Positions 8,092 to 16,571 of a DNA stretch of 64,000 nt are shown here, in pieces. Source of the DNA: PGYR01 sp034670025 (GTDB lineage: Bacteria > Bacteroidota > Ignavibacteria > Kapaibacteriales > UBA2268). The notes under the pieces were generated by a model. The model saw only the letters and a program-made list of their open reading frames with translations. It did no database searches and had not been told where the DNA came from. Position numbers and translations under genes: made by a program. Every line of letters begins with the position of its first letter. Position 1 is the stretch's first letter. Location: positions 1 through 64,000 of the forward strand of contig JAXMOE010000007.1 of assembly GCA_034670025.1 (NCBI GenBank). The letters run 5' to 3'.

Positions 8092-9534
8092 TTAGAAATT
8101 TGGATAGAATATAACGTTAAGTCTTGGGATAGAATAAAAGTTGTTAGATTCTATTGTTTCAAACTCATTATCTGCTTTTAGCAATTCTCTTTCAGCAGAC
8201 GAAAGTTCGAAGTTTAGCTTCCACTCGGCAGCCAAATTGAGTAAACCAATATTCCCAATTGGAACGTTAAGTATAAAACCTAAGCCAGCATTTAGACCCA
8301 ATTGTGAATTTTCCGTACCATTAATCGAGTTCATAATAAAACTTGGCCCTATTAGACCATAGAAATTTATTTTATTATGAGGGTTAGGAGTCCAAAGAGT
8401 AGAAAATTCTAATATTTGGTGAATGTTTGGCTCTATAGCTCCAGCAGTTTCTACTGATTTGGTATTCTTAGAGTAAGAATATCCAGCTTGTAAAATAAGA
8501 TAATCAGCAAGTCCACCATAAGTAATAGAACCGCCATAAGCTGTTATTCCTTCATAAGAAATATTAGCGGGCTCTTTGTTCTCATCTTCAATAAATGTCT
8601 GACTTTCAACAATTGTGTTAGTACCAAAAAAACCACCGATACCAATAAATTTGGGGTATGGAGCTTCTTCATAAATTTCAACTGGTGAGTCTTCTTCATC
8701 TTCATAATAGTACTCTTCGTCTTGCGAATAAGCAGTGCTTGACATAGCGAACAATGCCAAAAGAACAGTAGCAATGCCAAAGAATTTCTTTGAGTTGGTA
8801 ATAGTTTGCTCTACAATAGTTTCATATTTCATATTTTTAACCTCTGATATTTTTTTTGCTATTTCAGTAACGAAGCTTGGCTCGTTTCTCTTACCCCTGT
8901 TGGGAACTGGTGCCATATAGGGCGAATCAGTTTCTATCATAAATTTGTCCAAAGGGACTTGTTCCAATACTTCCTTATGCTCAGACTTCTTAAACGTAAT
9001 ATTACCAGTAAATGATACATAAAAACCCAAATCCATAGCACTTTTAAGTAAATCTACGGAGTCAGGGAAGCAGTGCATAACCGCTTGTAAATTGTCGTCT
9101 TTCTCATCAGTCAGTAATTTTATTAAATCTTCGTCCGAATCTCTGTTGTGTACTATAATTGGTTTACCAACTTTCTTAGCTATTTTTATTTGCTCACGAA
9201 AAGCGTGTTGTTGCACTCTTTTCTCTGGCAGATTGTCGTAAAAATAGTCCAAGCCAATTTCGCCAACTGCAACACATTTCGGATGTGTAGTTGCTATCTG
9301 ATATATCTTAGCACCTACTTCATCATCATACTTATCGGCACTGTGAGGGTGAACTCCTATTCCAAAATATACTTCATCATATTTGTCAGCAAGTTCTACA
9401 ATTCTATCATAAGCAGATGGCTCAATTGCAGGTATTATTACCTTGTCAACTCCCGCTGCTTTCGCTCGGGTTATAACTTCATCAAAGTCATTTTCAAATC
9501 TTTCTGTGTCTAAGTGTGCGTGTGTGTCTATCAT
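8092..9534 (-). CDS. tatD: TatD-family metal-dependent hydrolase fused in frame to a signal-peptide-bearing outer-membrane protein
   Basis: Residues 1-254 are a complete TatD-type DNase: 'IDTHAHLD' (2-9), 'GIGVHPH' (58-64), 'VGEIGLDYFY' (90-99), 'IIVHNRD' (126-132), 'MHCFP' (153-157) and 'ETDSPYMAP' (201-209), ending in the family's usual '..NSKKFFGI'. Instead of stopping, the frame continues as a typical signal peptide (hydrophobic 255-266, 'STAYS-QDEE') and about 210 residues of a Gly/aromatic-rich beta-barrel-like protein ending in 'YPNF'. 'KKFFGI' serves as both the TatD end and the start of the signal peptide. An internal ATG (M235, 8830-8832) with AGAGG eight bases upstream could start the second protein separately. 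The upstream neighbour bcp ends one base before this start. Confidence 0.85.
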   Translation of the reverse strand: MIDTHAHLDTERFENDFDEVITRAKAAGVDKVIIPAIEPSAYDRIVELADKYDEVYFGIGVHPHSADKYDDEVGAKIYQIATTHPKCVAVGEIGLDYFYDNLPEKRVQQHAFREQIKIAKKVGKPIIVHNRDSDEDLIKLLTDEKDDNLQAVMHCFPDSVDLLKSAMDLGFYVSFTGNITFKKSEHKEVLEQVPLDKFMIETDSPYMAPVPNRGKRNEPSFVTEIAKKISEVKNMKYETIVEQTITNSKKFFGIATVLLALFAMSSTAYSQDEEYYYEDEEDSPVEIYEEAPYPKFIGIGGFFGTNTIVESQTFIEDENKEPANISYEGITAYGGSITYGGLADYLILQAGYSYSKNTKSVETAGAIEPNIHQILEFSTLWTPNPHNKINFYGLIGPSFIMNSINGTENSQLGLNAGLGFILNVPIGNIGLLNLAAEWKLNFELSSAERELLKADNEFETIESNNFYSIPRLNVIFYPNF

Positions 9535-10008
9535 TTACTTTGCTTTTAGCTCTTCTAATTTTTCCATTACTTTTTCTATGTGTCCTTTCACTCTTATATT
9601 TTTGAACTCGGCAGCTACTTTGCCGTCTGGGTCAATTATAAACGTAGAGCGGATAATCCCCATATAAGTTTTGCCGTACATTTTCTTTTCGCCGAAAGAA
9701 TCATAAGAAGTAGCAATCTCTTTTTCTGGGTCGCTTAGCAAATCAAATTTCAAATCGTGCTTAGCTATAAAATTGTCATGCGATTTGACAGAATCGGGAC
9801 TAACACCCAAAATTGCTGCATCTAATTTTTCAAATGCTTTTATGTTTTCACTAAATCCACACGCTTGCTTGGTACAACCCGATGTGTTATCTTTTGGGTA
9901 AAAGTACAGCACTAACCATTGCCCTTTGTAATCTGAAAGTGCTATTTCTTTGTCGCCATTTGCCTTTGCTTTAAATTTCGGTGCCTTTTTGCCTAATTCT
10001 ATTGCCAT
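9535..10008 (-). CDS. bcp: Thioredoxin-dependent thiol peroxidase (BCP/PrxQ type)
   Basis: Reduces H2O2 and organic hydroperoxides in the cytoplasm with thioredoxin as electron donor. It has 157 residues. 'YFYPKDNTSGCTKQACGF' contains the peroxidatic Cys and the resolving Cys five residues later, the BCP arrangement. 'AILGVSPDSVKSHDNF' and 'RSTFIIDPDGKV' are further family blocks. It is packed between dnaX (1 bp gap) and tatD (adjacent), so it is co-transcribed with both. Confidence 0.95.
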   Translation of the reverse strand: MAIELGKKAPKFKAKANGDKEIALSDYKGQWLVLYFYPKDNTSGCTKQACGFSENIKAFEKLDAAILGVSPDSVKSHDNFIAKHDLKFDLLSDPEKEIATSYDSFGEKKMYGKTYMGIIRSTFIIDPDGKVAAEFKNIRVKGHIEKVMEKLEELKAK

Positions 10009-10009
10009 A

Positions 10010-11656
10010 CTAATCGTCCGTTTTTTCTTCGAATGCTTTAAAATCGTTTACTATTTTTTGTTCTATCGGGTGCAGCTCTCGCTTTTCTTTTGCTCTCTTT
10101 ACCTTTTGCTTTTTTATCAGCTCTATCTTTGCTGAGCTACCAGTGATCGATTGGTAAGCTGACATCAATTGATTCATGTGGCTGAATAAATTATCGTAGA
10201 TAAAATCATCCGTAATTACCAGCTTAATAGTGTTCTCGTCATAAATCACAGAACGCACATCACGAGCAAGCGAAACGTCAGTACCTTTAATCTTTTCAGA
10301 ATTGACGAATACATTCCAATTTTCTTCTAAACTACGGTTGTTTTTTGGTTCTGTTTGTCGAACTGGCTTAGTAGCAATTGGTTCTGGCGTAGTTTCTTGT
10401 TTCGGCTCGGGTTCTAATTTTGCAGGAGCTTTTGGTTCAGCTCGGTAAATTTCGTGTTCTTCTACTACTCGTTCAGTCTTTTTTTTTTCGGGTTCTTCGC
10501 TACTTATTTCTATTGTGTTCAGCTTCTGAACTTCTTGGAGCAATGTCTTTATGTCCTTTGCCTTGTCCATAGATGCCATTTGCACCAATGCGGTTTCGAA
10601 CTTCACATTTGGAGAGCTTGCAAAACGCAAATCATTTTCTGTTTTTGAAGCCAAATCCATCAACCTAAGCAAATCGGGCTGAGTCATTATGTGAGCTAAT
10701 TGTATATATTTTTCTTTGAATGCTTTGGAAGTATTTATCAAATCAGTACTACCAATGCTAATCACTGTCAGGGTGTTACGGAAATGTTCGAGCAATCCGC
10801 CCATACATTCTTTTACGTCATATCCGTGAGTGACTATCTCATTACTCAGGGCAAATATGTCCTTAATGTCATTGTTGTTTATGGCATCGCTTATTCGGAA
10901 ATAGAACATCTCGTCTATCAGATTGAGTGCATTTGCCAGCTCTGTATATTTTATATCACGTCCACAAAAAGCAATCGCCTGGTCAAATATAGATTGGCTA
11001 TCTCGCATAGAGCCATCGCCTTTTCTGGCAATAATCTGAAGCGATTCTTCATCTATTTTTATTCCTTCAGCTAACGATATTTTGGTCAGCTGTTCTACTA
11101 TTTCCTCTATTTCCATACGGCGGAAATTATACCTTTGGCAACGACTAAGTATGGTTGCTGGTATCTTCTGCGGTTCGGTAGTTGCAAATATGAACACTAA
11201 GTGTGGTGGTGGCTCTTCTATTATCTTCAACAATGCGTTGAAAGCTGAATCGGAGAGCATGTGCACTTCATCTATTATATACACCTTGTATTTGCCGTTA
11301 GAAGGGGGGTATTTAGCATTCTCGCGCAATCGCCTTACGTCATCAACGCTATTGTTCGACGCACCGTCAATCTCGATTATATCAAGTGCTCTCCCCTCGG
11401 CGTGTTGCTTGGCTATTTCGGAATCCAAATCTGGCTCAAAATCTTCGGTATGTGCGTTGAGTGCTATGGCGTGAATACGTGCCGTTGTTGTTTTGCCAAC
11501 TCCACGCGGCCCACTGAATAGATACGAGTGGTGAATCCTGTCTTGCTCAATAGAATTTTTGAGAGTACGGGTTATGTGCTCTTGCCCAACTACATCGGAG
11601 TATAGGTGTGGACGCCACTTGCGTGCGGTTACCAAAAATTCTTTTTGTTCACTCAT
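10010..11656 (-). CDS. dnaX: DNA polymerase III gamma/tau subunit without the zinc-module cysteines
   Basis: Clamp-loader ATPase of the replisome, 548 residues. Walker A GPRGVGKT is at 49-56, Walker B 'VYIIDEVHML' at 125-134 and the SRC finger in 'ILSRCQRYNF'. The AAA+ core is followed by the oligomerisation collar (to about 370), an acidic/Pro-rich linker and a tau-like C-terminal domain. The region between Walker A and 'IIEIDGASNNSVDDVR' (about 67-90), which normally holds four zinc-binding Cys, has none. The start with 'SEQKEFLVTARKWRP' is the normal N-terminus. It is first in the leftward operon with bcp, tatD, the transporter, alkB-like and anmK. Confidence 0.95.
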   Translation of the reverse strand: MSEQKEFLVTARKWRPHLYSDVVGQEHITRTLKNSIEQDRIHHSYLFSGPRGVGKTTTARIHAIALNAHTEDFEPDLDSEIAKQHAEGRALDIIEIDGASNNSVDDVRRLRENAKYPPSNGKYKVYIIDEVHMLSDSAFNALLKIIEEPPPHLVFIFATTEPQKIPATILSRCQRYNFRRMEIEEIVEQLTKISLAEGIKIDEESLQIIARKGDGSMRDSQSIFDQAIAFCGRDIKYTELANALNLIDEMFYFRISDAINNNDIKDIFALSNEIVTHGYDVKECMGGLLEHFRNTLTVISIGSTDLINTSKAFKEKYIQLAHIMTQPDLLRLMDLASKTENDLRFASSPNVKFETALVQMASMDKAKDIKTLLQEVQKLNTIEISSEEPEKKKTERVVEEHEIYRAEPKAPAKLEPEPKQETTPEPIATKPVRQTEPKNNRSLEENWNVFVNSEKIKGTDVSLARDVRSVIYDENTIKLVITDDFIYDNLFSHMNQLMSAYQSITGSSAKIELIKKQKVKRAKEKRELHPIEQKIVNDFKAFEEKTDD

Positions 11657-11922
11657 ATTTCTTTAAAACTATATATTCTATTCATTTGATTTTAAGACTC
11701 ACAATTTAAGAAATATTGGATTAATAGTGATAATTATAGTGAAAATGTGTTTTAGTTATATCTACAAACCAATCAATCACAAACCTACGAAATCTATAAG
11801 CCAAACTAACAATATTGAATTGTTACATTATTATTTACCACACCAACTATTGATATTATTTATTTTATTGCTATTTTGCAGATTATAATTTTGAATTTCA
11901 ACTTCTTAACAGCAAAACAACT
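11657..11922. promoter_or_regulatory. Divergent intergenic region between dnaX operon and OmpA/PD40 gene
   Basis: About 265 bp of AT-rich DNA between two outward-facing genes, so it must hold both promoters. I see no convincing operator palindrome, RNA gene or ORF. A TATTGATATTATTTATTTTATTG-like AT-rich stretch precedes the rightward gene, but no clear -10/-35 pair can be assigned. Confidence 0.4.
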
Positions 11923-14037
11923 ATGAAATATATAATAATTGCCCTAACTGCACTGATGGCACTCGGACTAACAGCACAAACCAACCACAAAGTAATAGTA
12001 GATGACGATTTCAGTGGAGCCAATCCGAACGGATGGTTTACTGGAAAAGATAAATATATGGATGCAAAGATTGCAAACGGTGTTTATAAGATGAAAAATA
12101 TTCGCTCAGCCCAAAATACTGCTGCGTGGACTTTCATAAATCCAGAAATGAAAGAAGACGACAACTACATAATCGAATTTGATATTAAACACATTGGAGG
12201 TGTTGACAATTGGGGATATGGACTAATATTCAATCGTAACAGCGACGAAGATGAACATCTGAAATTTGTTATATCTGGCAATCAGTATAGAAATTTGAAT
12301 GGCAAATGGAGTGGCAAAACCCAAGAAATAAGAAAGTGGAAACAACAAACAAAACTAATAAAACCAAAAGGACAGTGGAATAAAATAAAGGTTGTTCGCA
12401 CAAAAAATGTATTGGATTGCTATGTGAACGGAGAACTAATTGTAAGTTATGGTAAATACAAACACTTTGGCCCATATCTTGGATTCACTATTGACCAAAA
12501 GGATGTAGAGTTAGAAATCGATAACTTCAAGGTTACAACCTTCGATTATGAAACAAACTTTGTCGAAGGTGCTTTTGTTGAGCTTACAAAACAAGTGCTT
12601 CCATTCAACACAGAGCAAAACGAAAAATACGTTTATGTTACTGCCGATGGTAACACTATGTACGTTACCAGACAAAGCAATTCGGGAATTAACACAAAAA
12701 GCAATATATACAAAACTACATTGGAAAATGGCGAGTGGCAAGCATTCCAAAAGTTACCATTTCCAATAAATAACAATGGCCACAATAGCGTTATTTCTAC
12801 TTCTTCTGACCAAAATACTTTGTACCTAATGAACACCTACAACTCCGATGGTAGTAGCAAAAGTAGTGGTATATCTGTATCTAACAAAGGGGTAAATGGC
12901 TGGGAAGTACCAAAAACTGTTGAGGTCAAAAACTTAGTTAACAAGAACAAGTTTGTCTCTTATTTCTTTACAAATGACAACAAAATATTATTAGTCGCAG
13001 TGCAGCCAAACGAAGAAGAACACGACGAGCAATCACTTTATGTTTGTTTCCGCAATGAAGACGGCACTTACACCGAGCCATTAGATTTAGGACCAACGAT
13101 AAACACAAAGGCAATGGAATTCAATCCATTCTTAGCTCCTGACAACAAAACACTATTCTTCTTTAGCACTGGTCACCCTGGGCTGGGCTCGGCCGATGCG
13201 TGGGTAAGCAAGAGATTGGATGACACTTGGCAAAACTGGTCCGAACCGCAAAACTTAGGCCCTGCAATCAATTCCGAGAATTTTGAAATTGCTATATCAT
13301 TAGACGCTAAAGGAGATTACGCTTACCTTTCGTCTTATGACCCCCCACTACCTGGAGCCAAGGGCAAAGGAGACATACTAAAGATAGAGCTACCAATTGG
13401 TGCAAAACCGAACCCATCGATTTTAGTTTATGGTAAGGTGTTAAACAAAAAGACAAACGAGCCAATAAGAGCTAAGATAAATTATTTCGATTTGACTACT
13501 GGCAAAGAGTACGGTACAGCTATTTCTGATGCAGAAACTGGCGAGTACAAAATAGTCTTACCACAAGGGGTAAACTATGGATTCAAATCGGAAGCTCAAG
13601 GATATGTATCAATATCCGAAAACTTAGATGCTTCTAATTTGGACAAATACACCGAGATAGAAAAAGACCTATATTTAGTACCTATTGAGATAGGGCAAAC
13701 CATTAGGTTGAACAATCTATTCTTTGATACAGGTGAGTATGAGCTAAAACAATCGTCTAATTCGGAGCTAAAAAACTTACTGAAATTGCTAACTACAAAT
13801 CCGAATATGAAAATAGAGATAACGGGACATACAGACAATGTTGGTTCTAACGCTAACAATATGAAGCTTTCAAAAAACAGAGCTGAAGCTGTTTACAATT
13901 GGTTGATAGAAAACAATGTAAGTACCGAAAAAATAAAAGCAGTAGGCAAGGGAGAAAACGACCCAATAGCCGACAACAAAACCGAAGAAGGCAAACAACA
14001 AAACCGTAGAGTAGAGTTTACAATATTAGAAAAATAG
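11923..14037 (+). CDS. OmpA-family outer-membrane protein with PD40 propeller and N-terminal LamG/DUF1080-like domain
   Basis: A secreted 704-residue envelope protein. Signal peptide 1-19 (hydrophobic, then 'LTAQ'). Residues about 25-215 look like a concanavalin-type LamG/DUF1080 fold ('DDDFSGANPNGWF', 'DNFKV'). Then PD40-type beta-propeller repeats (about 230-500, e.g. 'NPFLAPDNKTLFF', 'GSADAWVSKR'), a carboxypeptidase-regulatory-like domain (505-590) and a C-terminal OmpA peptidoglycan-binding domain with 'GHTDNVGSNANNMKLSKNRA'. This layout is common in FCB bacteria, where OmpA/PD40 proteins anchor surface structures to peptidoglycan, including components near T9SS. The exact role is unknown. 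It is monocistronic. Confidence 0.88.
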   Translation: MKYIIIALTALMALGLTAQTNHKVIVDDDFSGANPNGWFTGKDKYMDAKIANGVYKMKNIRSAQNTAAWTFINPEMKEDDNYIIEFDIKHIGGVDNWGYGLIFNRNSDEDEHLKFVISGNQYRNLNGKWSGKTQEIRKWKQQTKLIKPKGQWNKIKVVRTKNVLDCYVNGELIVSYGKYKHFGPYLGFTIDQKDVELEIDNFKVTTFDYETNFVEGAFVELTKQVLPFNTEQNEKYVYVTADGNTMYVTRQSNSGINTKSNIYKTTLENGEWQAFQKLPFPINNNGHNSVISTSSDQNTLYLMNTYNSDGSSKSSGISVSNKGVNGWEVPKTVEVKNLVNKNKFVSYFFTNDNKILLVAVQPNEEEHDEQSLYVCFRNEDGTYTEPLDLGPTINTKAMEFNPFLAPDNKTLFFFSTGHPGLGSADAWVSKRLDDTWQNWSEPQNLGPAINSENFEIAISLDAKGDYAYLSSYDPPLPGAKGKGDILKIELPIGAKPNPSILVYGKVLNKKTNEPIRAKINYFDLTTGKEYGTAISDAETGEYKIVLPQGVNYGFKSEAQGYVSISENLDASNLDKYTEIEKDLYLVPIEIGQTIRLNNLFFDTGEYELKQSSNSELKNLLKLLTTNPNMKIEITGHTDNVGSNANNMKLSKNRAEAVYNWLIENNVSTEKIKAVGKGENDPIADNKTEEGKQQNRRVEFTILEK

Positions 14038-14061
14038 CAACAAAGCCCTTCTATACTTAAC

Positions 14062-14088
14062 ATAGAGGCGTAAATAGTACGTCTCTAT
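14062..14088. terminator. Hairpin between convergent genes
   Basis: ATAGAGGCGTA, a five-base spacer, then TACGTCTCTAT forms an 11-bp stem with one mismatch, between the convergent OmpA and arsC genes. A related hairpin (AGACGTA..TACGTCT) is at 2136-2162, so it is a dispersed repeat probably reused as a bidirectional terminator. Confidence 0.5.
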
Positions 14089-14095
14089 GATTTCT

Positions 14096-14503
14096 CTACA
14101 AACCCTTCACAAAATCCTTCACAAACATTTCTATCTGATCTCTGACTGAAGAGAATTCTTTTTTTATTTCAGCATCAGTGCCACAAGCTTTTGCTGGGTC
14201 GGGGAAGCTGTGGTGAATGGTTTTGTGGTTGCCTGGTAGAATTGGGCAGTTTTCGGCGGCGTTGTCGCATACTGTAATTACATAGTCATAGTTTTGGTTT
14301 GGCAAATCTTCTATTTTGTTTGAAGTGTGATTGCTGATGTCTATTCCGATTTCTGACATTGCAATAATTGCGTTTGGATTTACACCGTGTGCTTCTATTC
14401 CTGCTGAATATACTTCACTGCTGTCTGGCAAGTGATGTCTGAATAATCCCTCCGCCATTTGGCTACGGCACGAATTACCTGTGCATAATATTAATATTTT
14501 CAT
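14096..14503 (-). CDS. arsC: Thioredoxin-coupled arsenate reductase (LMW-phosphatase type)
   Basis: Reduces arsenate to arsenite for export. It has 135 residues. The phosphatase loop 'CTGNSCRS' gives nucleophile C7, with R13 six residues later. The relay cysteines C79 and C86 ('VCDNAAENCP') match the C82/C89 pair of the S. aureus enzyme, so it uses thioredoxin rather than glutaredoxin. The general-acid 'PDPAKA' is present. It is last gene of the ars operon and overlaps the efflux gene by 4 bp. Confidence 0.95.
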   Translation of the reverse strand: MKILILCTGNSCRSQMAEGLFRHHLPDSSEVYSAGIEAHGVNPNAIIAMSEIGIDISNHTSNKIEDLPNQNYDYVITVCDNAAENCPILPGNHKTIHHSFPDPAKACGTDAEIKKEFSSVRDQIEMFVKDFVKGL

Positions 14504-15546
14504 TTTACTATCTCTTTACTATAATATTTATCTCTCAACCAAAACGAAACTCTAACTAAAAATATAAGTGCTGGTACTTCGACCAATGGCCCAATTACCC
14601 CAGCAAATGCCTGCCCGGAATTTAAACCAAAGACTGCAATGGCTACAGCTATGGCTAACTCAAAATTGTTTCCAGCTGCGGTGAATGCAATGGAAGCGTT
14701 TTTGTCATAGTCTGCTCCAGCTGCCTTACTAATGAAAAATCCTATTAAGAACATAAGTGTGAAGTAGATGAGTAGTGGAACTGCAATAATGACCACATCC
14801 ATTGGTATTTCAACTATTAGCTCACCTTTTAGTGAGAACATAACTACAATAGTGAATAGCAAAGCTATTAGCGTAAGAGGTGAAATTGTAGGTATAAATT
14901 TATTGTTATACCAATCTTCACCTTTTATTTTAACTAGAACTACTCTACTCAATATACCGAGTGCAAAGGGAATACCGAGATATATTGCAACTGATTCAGC
15001 TATTACGGAAATCGATATATCTACTATTGCTCCTTCGAAACCGAAGTAAGGCGGCAGTACAGTAATAAATAACCAAGCGTAGAAGCTATAGGCAAACACT
15101 TGGAATATGCTGTTGAGTGCGACTAAGCCAGCTCCATATTCACTGCTACCCTCTGCCAAATCGTTCCACACAAGCACCATTGCTATACAACGAGCTAGTC
15201 CTATTAGTATCAAACCTACCATATATTCTGGGTAATCGTGCAGGAAGATAAGAGCTAATGCGAACATCAGTACTGGACCAATAATCCAGTTTAGTAAAAG
15301 CGATATGGTTAGCACTTTAGTATTTTGAAATACCTTTGGTAAGAGTCGGTAGTTGACCTTTGCCAAGGGTGGGTACATCATTATTATTAGACCAATAGCT
15401 ATTGGTATGTTAGTTGTTCCGTCGCCCATAGAGTTGATAGCGGTGGGCAAACTCGGGATGAAATACCCCAAAAATACACCTAACGCCATGGCAATAAATA
15501 TCCATAGCGTTAAGTAATTGTCTAAGAAACTTAGCTTCTTTTTCAT
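14500..15546 (-). CDS. arsB: ACR3-family arsenite efflux permease
   Basis: Inner-membrane arsenite exporter of the ACR3 (BASS superfamily) type, 348 residues, about ten transmembrane helices. Signatures include 'FLDNYLTLWIFIAMALGV' at the N-terminus, 'IGLARCIAMVLVWNDLA' with the conserved helix-4 Cys, and 'AFTAAGNNFELAIAVAIA' near the C-terminus with the conserved Glu. The gene name arsB is used loosely; acr3 is the stricter name. It lies between arsI (1-bp gap) and arsC (4-bp overlap). Confidence 0.95.
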   Translation of the reverse strand: MKKKLSFLDNYLTLWIFIAMALGVFLGYFIPSLPTAINSMGDGTTNIPIAIGLIIMMYPPLAKVNYRLLPKVFQNTKVLTISLLLNWIIGPVLMFALALIFLHDYPEYMVGLILIGLARCIAMVLVWNDLAEGSSEYGAGLVALNSIFQVFAYSFYAWLFITVLPPYFGFEGAIVDISISVIAESVAIYLGIPFALGILSRVVLVKIKGEDWYNNKFIPTISPLTLIALLFTIVVMFSLKGELIVEIPMDVVIIAVPLLIYFTLMFLIGFFISKAAGADYDKNASIAFTAAGNNFELAIAVAIAVFGLNSGQAFAGVIGPLVEVPALIFLVRVSFWLRDKYYSKEIVK

Positions 15547-15547
15547 T

Positions 15548-15988
15548 CTACCCGATGTTCAGTTGTACTTGTGGGGTACAGCAAGCCGATGCCTCTTCCT
15601 TAGCATACTTAGGGTCGTTGAACTCTACGTCATCGTTGAAAGTGTATATCTCCCATTGGTGACCGTCGGGGTCAGTTACCCAAAATTTGTCTTGGTTTGC
15701 ATAGCAGCAATTAGTGCCCATTTCTTCTAATACATCTAAGTTGTTGCTTTTCGCTTTTTCTAATCTATTCATCACTACTTCAAGCGATTCGGCTACGAAG
15801 CCAAGGTGCCCGAAGTTTGACTGTACTCTGTCTTTGTTTTGTACAAAGCTGATGACTAATTCTGGTTTATCAAGTTCAAATTTTACGTAATCGTCTTTTA
15901 CTTTAGTTGCTTTTTGGTTGAAGAAAAGCTCGTAAAAATCCTTTGTTCTAGCGGCATCTGCCACATATAAACTAACGTGCATTTTCAT
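15548..15988 (-). CDS. arsI: ArsI-type vicinal-oxygen-chelate dioxygenase (organoarsenical C-As lyase / CadI family)
   Basis: A 146-residue glyoxalase-fold metalloenzyme. H4 ('MHVSLYV'), H61 ('GHLGF') and E113 ('QWEIYTF') correspond to the Fe(II) ligands of ArsI. The vicinal pair C94-C95 in 'GTNCCYANQDKFW' is the As(III)-binding pair, and the C-terminal 'ACCTPQ' is also typical. Family knowledge says ArsI cleaves methyl-As(III) to As(III). The frame is open to an ATG at 16021, but the start at 15988 is preferred because AAGAGGT lies six bases upstream and the family begins 'MKMHVS'. It follows arsR by 23 bp. Confidence 0.88.
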   Translation of the reverse strand: MKMHVSLYVADAARTKDFYELFFNQKATKVKDDYVKFELDKPELVISFVQNKDRVQSNFGHLGFVAESLEVVMNRLEKAKSNNLDVLEEMGTNCCYANQDKFWVTDPDGHQWEIYTFNDDVEFNDPKYAKEEASACCTPQVQLNIG

Positions 15989-16011
15989 AATATTACCTCT
16001 TGGGTATTTGT

Positions 16012-16341
16012 TTAACAGCAATTATTAATTGTATCAATATCCGAAAATAGAGTAGTGAAAAGCTTACGCATATCATCATAAACCACAGTGTTTATGCAGT
16101 AACACACCTTCTTCCCATCTATATCGCCAGTGATTAGCTTGCTGTCTTTTAGTACCTGCAGATGCTGCAAAACAGTAGTTCTACCCAGTGGGATTGCGTC
16201 TGTTATATCGCCCGTAATACATACCTTAGCTTCTGCAAGATAGCGAAGAATAGCTATGCGTGCGGGATGGGACAATGCCTTCGCAAAGTGTGCAACTTGT
16301 TGCTCGTCAGCTGGAAACAGCTTTGATTTATTTGATATCAT
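16012..16341 (-). CDS. arsR: ArsR/SmtB-family metalloregulator
   Basis: Winged-helix repressor, 109 residues, expected to release the ars promoter on binding As(III). 'ALSHPARIAILRYLAE' (22-37) is the family start and 'GRTTVLQHLQVLKDSKLI' the recognition helix. Cysteines at 41, 80, 82, 108 and 109 are candidate As(III) ligands. The classical ELCVCDL box is absent, so the sensing site is a variant, possibly using the C-terminal CC pair. It is first in the operon arsR-arsI-acr3-arsC. Confidence 0.92.
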   Translation of the reverse strand: MISNKSKLFPADEQQVAHFAKALSHPARIAILRYLAEAKVCITGDITDAIPLGRTTVLQHLQVLKDSKLITGDIDGKKVCYCINTVVYDDMRKLFTTLFSDIDTINNCC

Positions 16342-16362
16342 AATGCTCTTTTATTCTATTGT

Positions 16363-16374
16363 CGTAAACATACG
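16363..16374. promoter_or_regulatory. Possible ArsR operator upstream of the ars operon
   Basis: A short inverted repeat CGTA-AACA-TACG lies 22 bp upstream of the arsR start, in the 230-bp gap shared with the rightward adhesin gene. Position fits autoregulation, but the arms are only four bases, so it may be chance. The rest of the gap (16375-16571) is AT-rich with no ORF. Confidence 0.25.
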
Positions 16375-16571
16375 GCACAAATTTAATAATTTTATTTTAT
16401 TATGCAAGTAATTTTATAAAAAAAAGAAAAAACAGTATTCGGGAGCTTATAAAATCGATCCCCGTTTTGCTTTGTGCGGTCAATATTCTGTTTCTATGTA
16501 GGTAAGATTTCGAAGTTTCCTATTTATTTATTATTTTTACAAATAATTACAAGAATAACTTAGGAATACTT

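Noticed and set aside
11657..11922. tRNA or small RNA gene in the divergent gap
   Set aside because: No cloverleaf arms, CCA end or strong hairpin can be seen.
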